From Actinomycetota bacterium (GTDB lineage: Bacteria; Actinomycetota; Actinomycetes; Streptosporangiales; Streptosporangiaceae), in assembly GCA_003168215.1 (NCBI GenBank), contig PMSW01000053.1, forward strand, positions 43,088 to 93,934: a stretch of 50,847 nt of DNA. Direction: 5' to 3'. Numbering within the stretch: position 1 is the first letter of the stretch; each line of letters starts with the position of its first letter. Positions 41,315 through 48,026 of the stretch are shown here, in pieces. The notes under the pieces were generated by a model, which was not told the origin of the DNA, ran no database searches, and worked only from the letters and a program-made list of their open reading frames with translations. A program made the translations under genes and the position numbers.

Positions 41315-42520
41315 GTGGAGTTTGCCTTGAACCAGGCGGACCAGAATTTCGTTCGCACGCTCCGAGACTGGCTGGCTGACGCGAAACCGGACGGGGTCGG
41401 TACGTGGGAGCACTGGCATCCGCCCGGAGAGTACGAGCTGAGCGACTCTCCGGCTGCCCAGGAGTTCGTGTCGCGGCTGGCGGAGGAGGGCTGGCTGGGC
41501 GGGTCGCTGCCCCGAGAGTATGGGGGACAGGGCTGGTCCGCCCTCCAGTCGTTCCTCTACCTGGTCGAGATGGCGCACCGCGATCTGCCCTCCGGGGGGA
41601 TGGGAGCATGGTCCGTCGGGCCAGCCCTCGCGCGCTACGGGAGCAGCTACCAGAAGTCGGCCTATCTCGAGCCGCTGGTGCGGGGCAAGTGCACGTTCGC
41701 CCTCGGCCTGACTGAACCGTCAGGCGGGACGGACCTGGCCCGGCTGACCACGCGGGCAGTCCGTGAGGGCCACGAGTACGTGATCAACGGCCAGAAGCTC
41801 TTTACCTCAGCCGCGCACCGATCCACGCATATCTGGCTCGCAGCGCGGACCGCGGTGACGGACCCGCCGCACCGCGGCGTCAGCGTGTTCGTGATCCCGA
41901 CCGATGCCGCCGGTGTCAGCTATACCGGGCTCCTCACCCAGGCCGGCGAGCGCACCAACGCGCTCTACCTAGACAATGTCCGGGTCCACGAGCGGGAGCT
42001 CGTCGGAGAAGAGGGCCGCGGCTTCAGCGTCCTGATGGAAGCCGTGGACCTGGAGCGGCTCACGCTGTGCGCCCCGGAGGTGGACATCATCCTGGAGGAA
42101 TTGCTGGGCCACTGGGTGCAGGACGGCGCCGAGGCCGACGATGGCGTCGGAGATGCCATCGCCGAGCTGATGATGTGGGCCGAGGTGGCCCTGGTGGTGG
42201 GAGTCGACGCCGCATGGCATGCCGACCAGGGTCGTCGGATCAGCGTCGAGGCAGCGAGCTGCAAGCTGATCAGCAGCCTGCTGCGGGAGCGGGCGACCGA
42301 CCTGGCGCTCACCGTCGTCGGAGAAGGCGGACAGCCAGTTCCCCCGGAGGCCGCCCGGGGAACACGTCCTTCCCCGCTGAACGTGAGGTATCTCCAGCAG
42401 GCTTACAAGGCAGCGCCCAAGTACCGGTTCGCGGCCGGCGGGTTCGACGTGCAGCTGGACCTGATAGCCGAGCGCGCGCTTGGCGTCCCGAGGTCAAGGA
42501 CGTTCCGCAGTGAACCTTGA
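41315..42520 (+). CDS. Acyl-CoA dehydrogenase, catalytic subunit of pair 3 (diverged)
   Basis: The 401-residue protein has GLTEPSGGTDLARLTTRAV for FAD binding and Glu247 in EAVDLERLTL at the isovaleryl-type catalytic site. At the C-terminus, the GGTNEV segment of its paralogues is changed to AAGGFDVQLDLIAERALG, losing the Asn-Glu pair. It is thus the most divergent catalytic-type subunit in the window. It starts at GTG 41315, 15 nt after the cyclase gene, and overlaps its partner by 11 nt. Confidence 0.85.
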   Translation: MEFALNQADQNFVRTLRDWLADAKPDGVGTWEHWHPPGEYELSDSPAAQEFVSRLAEEGWLGGSLPREYGGQGWSALQSFLYLVEMAHRDLPSGGMGAWSVGPALARYGSSYQKSAYLEPLVRGKCTFALGLTEPSGGTDLARLTTRAVREGHEYVINGQKLFTSAAHRSTHIWLAARTAVTDPPHRGVSVFVIPTDAAGVSYTGLLTQAGERTNALYLDNVRVHERELVGEEGRGFSVLMEAVDLERLTLCAPEVDIILEELLGHWVQDGAEADDGVGDAIAELMMWAEVALVVGVDAAWHADQGRRISVEAASCKLISSLLRERATDLALTVVGEGGQPVPPEAARGTRPSPLNVRYLQQAYKAAPKYRFAAGGFDVQLDLIAERALGVPRSRTFRSEP

Positions 42521-43646
42521 GTTCTCAGAGGAACAGGACGCGCTCGCTGACATGGTCGCGGGAATCGCGTCAGACGCGCGGGAGAAGGGCTGGTTCGCCC
42601 GGTCCGCCGGCCAGGACCAGAGCCCGCGAGGGGATATCGTCGCGCAGCTCGCGAGCGCTGACCTGCTGCGGCTGGGCCTTGCCGAGCCGCTTGGCGTCGG
42701 CGGCGGATGGACAGAGCGGGCGATCGTCGCCGAGCAGCTCGGCCGGAGCGGGTACCGGGGCCGGTATTTTGACGCGCAGGCTGCCGTCCTAGCGTTCAGC
42801 CGGCTGGCGGCTGCGGGGCCCGATGACTCGGGCTGGCCTGCGGCCGACACGAAGGCGGCCACTGCGGGTCAGCGCTTCATGGCCGCTCCCGGCCTTCACA
42901 ACTCAACCGCCGGCGCCCAGCACGGCATGCTGGGTCAGCGCGTCAGCGGCGTCGAGGGCGCGCCTCTGGCCACGCACGTGATGTGGCTCCGCCGCGCCGG
43001 ATCGGAGCCCGAGCTCATGATCGCAGCAGTCCAGCCGGGCGGCGTACAGGTCACGGAGCAGGAGTCCGTCGACGGTGACTCTGTCGGAGCGGTGGATCTT
43101 CCTGCTTCGACCGACCTGCGCCCGGTTCTCGCCGGCCCGCAGGCCGAGAGCTTCTGGAGCGAGACCCGTCTCGCCATGGCCGTCCTGCGGGCTGCGGAGA
43201 TGGTAGGCGCTTGCGGCATTATCGTGGAGCGAACCGTGGCGCACGCAATGGGCCGCATAGTATTCGGCAGGCCGATAGCCGCATTCCAGGCCGCGCAGCA
43301 CGACTTGGCCAAGGCGGAGATCCTGCGCCGGTCTGCGCGGCTGCTGGTGTACCGCGCCGCGAGCCAGTTCGAGGCTGAAAGCCCGGCACGGGAGCGCAGC
43401 GGGGACATGGCGCTCCTCCTGGCCTGCGATGCGCTGCTGGAATGCGTTCGCGTGGCATCGCAGATCAACGGCGGAACGGGTTTCATCGTCGACCACTGGC
43501 TACCTGACTACTTCGCACGGGCGAAGGCGCTAGACCTGCGCACAGGAGGCCGGCCCTGCCGGTTGCGCCATGTCCGTGACAGCGTCTTGTCGGCCCGCAA
43601 AGCTGGGCTCAGGATGCAGGACTTCTGGCAGTGGGGCATTCAGTAG
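42510..43646 (+). CDS. Acyl-CoA dehydrogenase, partner subunit of pair 3
   Basis: The 378-residue protein begins VNLEFSEEQDALADMVAGIA (GTG at 42510) and is dehydrogenase-like, but without an FAD-binding TEP motif or a DxER glutamate (AVLRAAEMVGACGII). It keeps RIVFGRPIAAFQAAQHDLAKAE and INGGTGFIVDHWLPDYFARAK. It is taken as the structural partner of 41315. The 11-nt overlap favours coupled translation. It ends 34 nt before the Nudix gene. Confidence 0.82.
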   Translation: MNLEFSEEQDALADMVAGIASDAREKGWFARSAGQDQSPRGDIVAQLASADLLRLGLAEPLGVGGGWTERAIVAEQLGRSGYRGRYFDAQAAVLAFSRLAAAGPDDSGWPAADTKAATAGQRFMAAPGLHNSTAGAQHGMLGQRVSGVEGAPLATHVMWLRRAGSEPELMIAAVQPGGVQVTEQESVDGDSVGAVDLPASTDLRPVLAGPQAESFWSETRLAMAVLRAAEMVGACGIIVERTVAHAMGRIVFGRPIAAFQAAQHDLAKAEILRRSARLLVYRAASQFEAESPARERSGDMALLLACDALLECVRVASQINGGTGFIVDHWLPDYFARAKALDLRTGGRPCRLRHVRDSVLSARKAGLRMQDFWQWGIQ

Positions 43647-43680
43647 AGAGGCCAAATTCGGCCTAGCACAGTACACGGCG

Positions 43681-44310
43681 ATGGAGGTGACGGTGACGGC
43701 TTCGACTCCCGCGGCGGACCGGGCTGCTATCGCGGCCAATGTCGCGCACTTCCGGAGGGCGCAGCTACCAGGCGCTGGCCTGAAACCAGCGTCGGTCGCG
43801 CTGTGCGTGGTGCTGCGCGACGAGGTGCCTTGCCTGCTGATAACTCGCCGGGCGCCGAACCTGCGCAGTCACGCAGGCCAGTGGGCACTGCCCGGCGGCC
43901 GCCGCGAGGCTGGCGAGCAGGCCGAGGACGCGGCGCGCCGGGAGCTGCTGGAGGAGACAGGGATCGCAGTCGGCCCGGGCGATGTGTTGGGCGTCCTAGA
44001 TGACTACGCCACTCGGTCGGGATACCTCATGACGCCCGTTGTGGTATGGGGCGGCCCGGTCAGCCGGCAATTGCGGCGTAATGCGTCGGAGGTGGCGCGG
44101 ATTTACCTGATCCCGCTCGCTGACCTGGACGTCCCGCCCCGGCTGCTGAGGATCCCGGAGTCGGATCGGCCTGTGCTGCAGCTACCGCTGCTGGACCGAT
44201 GGGTGAATGCGCCGACCGGGGCGATCATTTACCAGTTCTGCCAGGTGGCCCTGCATGGCCTGGCTACCAGGGTATCGCACTACGAGCAGCCGGTGTTCGC
44301 CTGGAAGTAA
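43681..44310 (+). CDS. Nudix hydrolase, possible CoA pyrophosphatase
   Basis: The 209-residue protein has a full Nudix box, from GGRREAGEQAEDAARREL to LEETGI, preceded by LRSHAGQWALPGG. The SHAGQ/PGG context resembles the NudL-like CoA pyrophosphatase group, which cleaves CoA or acyl-CoA to phosphopantetheine and 3',5'-ADP, but other nucleotide substrates are possible. It is the last gene of the third operon, so a role in clearing CoA or acyl-CoA that builds up in the pathway is an inference. Confidence 0.8.
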   Translation: MEVTVTASTPAADRAAIAANVAHFRRAQLPGAGLKPASVALCVVLRDEVPCLLITRRAPNLRSHAGQWALPGGRREAGEQAEDAARRELLEETGIAVGPGDVLGVLDDYATRSGYLMTPVVVWGGPVSRQLRRNASEVARIYLIPLADLDVPPRLLRIPESDRPVLQLPLLDRWVNAPTGAIIYQFCQVALHGLATRVSHYEQPVFAWK

Positions 44311-44358
44311 CCACGCATTTCCGCCGACGCAGGCGGCTGCTGCCTTCAGGATTTCGGT

Positions 44359-44610
44359 CTCCAGCTCCAGTTGCCCGCCCACCCGCAGCGTGCTCTGGCT
44401 GGCCGCGCCTGGCCCAGCGGCGTTGCGGTGCGGGTCCGGATGGGATTGCATTCCGGCGAGCCGGTGCGGCACCAGGACGGCTACGTGGGAATGGATGTGC
44501 ACCGGGCGGCGCGGATCGCGGCGGCGGCGCATGGCGGCCAGGTGGTGCTGTCGGATGCGACGCGGCTGCTGGTCCAGTCGCGGCCGGCGCCCCGGCCGGG
44601 CAGCTGCAGG
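44359..44610 (+). pseudogene. Nucleotidyl cyclase (class III) domain remnant
   Basis: The frame through 44371 encodes a fragment of a class III adenylate/guanylate cyclase homology domain as found in actinobacterial AfsR/LuxR-like regulators: HPQRALAGRAWPSGV, VRVRMGLHSGEP, DGYVGMDVHRAARIAAAAHG, GQVVLSDAT. The upstream metal-binding half and any downstream ATPase or HTH part are missing. The remnant lies between the Nudix gene and the operators of the exporter gene. Confidence 0.65.
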
Positions 44611-44622
44611 TCCTGCCCCTAT

Positions 44623-44638
44623 CGGAATCGGGATTCCG
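44623..44638. promoter_or_regulatory. Operator-like palindrome 1 before the exporter gene
   Basis: CGGAATCGGGATTCCG has perfect 7-bp arms around GG. It is followed 21 nt later by a sister element (44660). It probably binds the TetR protein encoded at 46210 in the same operon. Confidence 0.55.
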
Positions 44639-44659
44639 GTTTGCTAGGCTTCCCGTAAT

Positions 44660-44675
44660 CGGAAGCGCGGTTCCG
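44660..44675. promoter_or_regulatory. Operator-like palindrome 2 before the exporter gene
   Basis: CGGAAGCGCGGTTCCG is 16 bp long like the element at 44623, with the same outer arms CGGAA/TTCCG. Centre-to-centre distance is 37 bp. It ends 4 nt before the ribosome-binding site GGGGAGG of the exporter gene. Confidence 0.5.
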
Positions 44676-44690
44676 TTTCGGGGAGGTTTC

Positions 44691-46154
44691 GTGGCCATCG
44701 GTAGCCGGCGTCCGCATTTTCAGGTGACGTTCGCGGTGTTGTCCCTGGGCGTGGCGGCGTTCGCGCTGCTGCAGTCGCTGGTGATCCCGGTGCTGACGAC
44801 GGTGCAGCATGAGCTGCACACGACGCAAGCCACCGTGACATGGGTGCTGACCGCGTACCTGCTGTCGGCGTCGATCATGACGCCGATCCTGGGGCGGGTC
44901 GGCGACATGACGGGCAAGAAGCGGGTCTTCGTCGCCACGCTGATCGCGCTGGCGGTGGGTTCCCTGCTGGCGGCGGTCGCGCCGTCGATCGGCGTCATGA
45001 TCGTGGCGCGGGTCATCCAGGGGTGCGGCGGCGGCATGGTGCCCGTCGCGTTCGGGATCATCCGGGATGAGTTCCCGGCCGGCAAAGTGACCGGCGCGGT
45101 AGGCGTTCTCGCGTCGCTGACCGCGGTCGGGGCGGGCCTCGGCATCGTCCTGGCGGGCCCGATCGTGGATGCGCTGGATTACCACTGGCTATTCTGGCTG
45201 CCGATGATCCTCACGATCATCGCCGCTGTGTCCGCGGTGCTGTTCGTTCCTGAGTCGCCGGTGCGGACCCCTGCCCGGATCAGCTGGCTGCCAGCGGTGC
45301 TGCTGTCCGGGTGGCTGGTCGCGCTGCTGGTCGCGCTGAGCGAGGCGCCGGACTGGGGCTGGGGCTCCCGTCGGGTGATCGGCCTGCTGGCCGCGGCGGT
45401 GGTAATGGCGGCGGGCTGGGTGCTCGCTGAACTGCGCGCGGCCACGCCGCTGATCGACATGCAGATGATGCGGCGGACGGCCGTGTGGACCAATAATCTG
45501 GTCGCTCTGCTGATCGGCGTGGGGATGTACGCGACGTTCGCCTTCCTGCCCGAGTTCGTGCAGACGCCCTCCGTCGCCGGTTACGGGTTCGGCGCGAGCA
45601 TCACGCGTTCCGGGCTGATGCTGCTGCCCGCGACGATCACGATGTTCGCCGTGGGCATGCTCGCTGGCCGGCTCGCCCGGCTGCTCGGGGGCAAGATCCT
45701 CGTGTTCGCCGGGTGCCTGATCGGGTGCGCGGCCATGGCGATCCTGGCCTTCGCGCACGGGCAGGTGTGGGAGATCTACCTGTCGACCGCGATCATGGGG
45801 GTCGGGTTCGGGCTCGTCTTTTCGGCAATGTCAGCGCTGGTTGTCGCCGCGGTGCCGTCCTCCCAAACCGGCGTCGCGAGCGGAATGAACGCGAACATCC
45901 GCACGATCGGTGGCAGCATCGGCGCAGCGGTCATGGCGAGCATCGTCACCTCGCATCTCGGGCCGTCCGGGCTGCCGGAGGAGGCTGGCTATACGACCGG
46001 GTTCGCGGTAATGGCTGGCGGGCTTGTGCTGGCTGCACTCGCGGCCCTGCTGATCCCGTCGGCACGCGGACTGCGGCGGACGGCCGGCGAGCCGGAGCAC
46101 GCCGAGATGGCGATGGTCGCCGGCGGGACAATCGTCGGCGACAAGGGCGAGTGA
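44691..46154 (+). CDS. MFS drug/solute exporter, DHA2-like
   Basis: The 487-residue protein has about 14 hydrophobic segments and the motif-A loop region ILGRVGDMTGKKRVF after the second helix, with IQGCGGGMVPVAFGIIRDEF and GPIVDALDYHWLFWLPM typical of the DHA2 (EmrB/QacA) family of proton-driven exporters. GTG at 44691 has GGGGAGG (44680-44686). The frame is open far upstream, but that part overlaps the Nudix and cyclase-remnant region and is not protein-like. The TetR gene at 46210 follows in the same direction, and the two palindromes upstream point to drug- or metabolite-responsive control. Confidence 0.88.
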   Translation: MAIGSRRPHFQVTFAVLSLGVAAFALLQSLVIPVLTTVQHELHTTQATVTWVLTAYLLSASIMTPILGRVGDMTGKKRVFVATLIALAVGSLLAAVAPSIGVMIVARVIQGCGGGMVPVAFGIIRDEFPAGKVTGAVGVLASLTAVGAGLGIVLAGPIVDALDYHWLFWLPMILTIIAAVSAVLFVPESPVRTPARISWLPAVLLSGWLVALLVALSEAPDWGWGSRRVIGLLAAAVVMAAGWVLAELRAATPLIDMQMMRRTAVWTNNLVALLIGVGMYATFAFLPEFVQTPSVAGYGFGASITRSGLMLLPATITMFAVGMLAGRLARLLGGKILVFAGCLIGCAAMAILAFAHGQVWEIYLSTAIMGVGFGLVFSAMSALVVAAVPSSQTGVASGMNANIRTIGGSIGAAVMASIVTSHLGPSGLPEEAGYTTGFAVMAGGLVLAALAALLIPSARGLRRTAGEPEHAEMAMVAGGTIVGDKGE

Positions 46155-46209
46155 CAGCCGGCCGTGGCCTCGGGCCGGCCGGCGCGGGCCCGTACCGGGA
46201 AGGAGTGAC

Positions 46210-46836
46210 GTGAGCAGCCAGGCGCTCCCACGAGGTGCGCCCCAGCACGGGGCACTGACGACCCGGCGCGACGCCGTCCGGAACTATCACCGCATCCTGG
46301 ACGCCGCGCGCGAGGTGCTCGGTGAGTCCGGCGCCGAGGCCTGCATGGAGGAGATCGCCGCGCGCGCCGGCGTGGGCATCGGCACCGTGTATCGCCGGTT
46401 CGCCAGCAAGGATGCCCTGATCGACGAACTGCTGCAGTTGGCCCTGGAGCAGGTTCTGGCCTCCACCGAACGGGCGCTAGCGCGCACCGACGGATATGGG
46501 CTCGAGGAACTGCTGCGCGCCCTCGGGCAATCCTTCGCCGACCACGCACGCTACGCGAGCCTGCTCCTGCAGCGCCGCACGGAAGACACCACCGCACGCC
46601 GCATACGGGCGGCGGTCAACGAGCTCGCTGCACGCGCCATAACGGCCGGCACGGTGAACTCGGGCACTACCTCCGGCGACGTCATGGCGCTCATCTGGGC
46701 GATGCGCGGGCTGGTGCAGGCCACCGGGGAGGTCGCTCCCGGGACCTGGCAACGATTCCTCGACATCCACCTGGCCGGCATGCGAGCCGCAGGACCGCTC
46801 AGCAGCGCCTTCCCGAACGGGCCTGACCCGCTTTGA
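46210..46836 (+). CDS. TetR/AcrR-family repressor of the exporter operon
   Basis: The 208-residue protein has a standard TetR N-terminus: ILDAAREVLGESGAEACMEE, IAARAGVGIGTVYRRFASKD. The C-terminal ligand domain has the actinobacterial SRPBCC-less form with HARYASLLLQRRTED. GTG 46210 follows GGAAGGAG. It lies 55 nt downstream of the exporter gene and most likely represses it through the paired palindromes at 44623 and 44660. A strong hairpin follows the stop codon. Confidence 0.88.
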   Translation: MSSQALPRGAPQHGALTTRRDAVRNYHRILDAAREVLGESGAEACMEEIAARAGVGIGTVYRRFASKDALIDELLQLALEQVLASTERALARTDGYGLEELLRALGQSFADHARYASLLLQRRTEDTTARRIRAAVNELAARAITAGTVNSGTTSGDVMALIWAMRGLVQATGEVAPGTWQRFLDIHLAGMRAAGPLSSAFPNGPDPL

Positions 46837-46843
46837 CGGAGCC

Positions 46844-46879
46844 TCTGATCATGACCCGGTTTATCGGGTCATGATCAGA
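46844..46879. terminator. Strong hairpin, probable terminator
   Basis: Arms TCTGATCATGACCCG (46844-46858) and CGGGTCATGATCAGA (46865-46879) are exact reverse complements around a 6-nt loop GTTTAT. It begins 8 nt after the TetR stop codon. No T-run follows, which is common for actinobacterial terminators. It could serve both directions. Confidence 0.75.
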
Positions 46880-46992
46880 AGGGCCGGTGGTCCGCGGCGG
46901 AGATAGACCCGTCAGTCGTTGTGCGCGTGGAACCGGCCCGGGACTGGCCAGCGCGCAACGCTCGAAGCGATCTCGGGCGCGGCAGGCGCATT

Positions 46993-47127
46993 CAAGGGAT
47001 TGGGATCGGGCTTGCTCATGCCGACCTCGTGCGAGTAGACGATCTCATCCACGAGGCCCTCGAATCCGCAGGCCGCCTGCTCTCGCTCCCGGGCACCAGC
47101 AAAGCTGTCGCTCAGGATCCCGGTCCG
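46993..47127 (-). pseudogene. HAD-superfamily hydrolase remnant
   Basis: The minus frame encodes RTGILSDSFAGAREREQAAC, then GFEGLVDEIVYSHEVGMSKPDPNPL, which is the motif II-III region of a HAD subfamily IA phosphatase (ILSDS with motif II Ser, and the motif III Lys in SKPDP). Motif I with the nucleophile Asp and the motif IV acidic residues are not seen. The fragment is about 45 residues long and clearly not functional. The stretch 46880-47196 shows nothing else. Confidence 0.65.
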
Positions 47128-47196
47128 ATGCTCAGCACGGATACGGCAAAGGGCTGGCTTTGCTTGCCGCCTGCGGGTCTTCGCCAAGCAGCCGCC

Positions 47197-47742
47197 TTAC
47201 TTTGCGGAGTGCCCCGACAGCCGGGGCTCCAGTCCCGCGAACCATTCGCTAAGTCCGCCGCGGTGAGCCATGTAGGCCGCCTCGACTTTCAGCCAGCGGA
47301 CCAGCAGCTTCAGCCTATCGGGGGCGGAAGCGATGACGTACTTATTCCACTCGCTGGCGACGACGTCACCAATCGAGGACGCCGGGTCCCGCCGGATGGC
47401 GACGCCGAGAGGGTCCGGCAGCAGCGTGACGGAGACCTGATCCTGCCACCGCCATTCGCGCTGGAGATGGCTGGGGTTGTTCCCCACCACGAACGCCCGC
47501 TCGCTGGTAGCGAATAGGGCACCCAGCGGAGCGTGCGACCAGCCTCGCCATCCACTCCCCGGCTGCTCCTGCCAGTCGGCCATGGGAACCGAAAGATCCT
47601 GTTCGTGGGCACCGACGCGGATGATTTTCACGGCGAACCGCTCGCCTGGCTCTATCTTTGGCTGGCGAATGCCCAACGGCCGCAGCTTCCCGGACTCGAA
47701 GCGGTCGCGCCAATCTGACAGTTCGTCCATGACCGTGCTCAT
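47197..47742 (-). CDS. Protein of unknown function
   Basis: The 181-residue product starts MSTVMDELSDWRDRFESGKL and contains patterned beta-type segments (FAVKIIRVGAHEQDLSVP, RAFVVGNNPSHLQREWRWQDQ, VSVTLLPDPLGVAI) and a helical C-terminus (KLLVRWLKVEAAYMAHR). I do not recognise the family. The frame is open further upstream to 48057, but that part is Arg/Pro-rich; the ATG at 47742 with a GAGAGGG upstream is preferred. It is transcribed in the same direction as the CHAT gene, from which it is separated by about 285 nt with no recognisable gene. Confidence 0.5.
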   Translation of the reverse strand: MSTVMDELSDWRDRFESGKLRPLGIRQPKIEPGERFAVKIIRVGAHEQDLSVPMADWQEQPGSGWRGWSHAPLGALFATSERAFVVGNNPSHLQREWRWQDQVSVTLLPDPLGVAIRRDPASSIGDVVASEWNKYVIASAPDRLKLLVRWLKVEAAYMAHRGGLSEWFAGLEPRLSGHSAK

Positions 47743-48026
47743 CCAGCAATCCCTCTCTGTGCGTTCGCAGAATCTAGCGGCAATCTGCACTGTCCCCCTG
47801 CTGGGAACTGACGGGAACAGCGGCCGACCCGTCCGCGCAGTGACGGAAGGCGGCAGGCCTTCGTCGTTCTCAACCACCGCTGCCTTCCTCGCCCAGTTCA
47901 TGCGCCAGACGGCGACTCGCCGCGGCCAGGCGGGTGCAGGCCTCGGCATGGGCCGCAATGCTGGATCCCACTCGGCGTCCTCATCCGCCGCCGACCGGGC
48001 GCGCAGCGCCATCCCACGAGGCCTGA

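Noticed and set aside
43649-43664. Small inverted repeat AGGCC/GGCCT between the last dehydrogenase and the Nudix gene
   Set aside because: Only 5-bp arms; too weak to call a terminator.
44199-44690. Long open extension upstream of the exporter gene, in frame with it
   Set aside because: It overlaps the Nudix gene 3' end and the cyclase remnant, has atypical composition, and a good ribosome-binding site fits GTG 44691.
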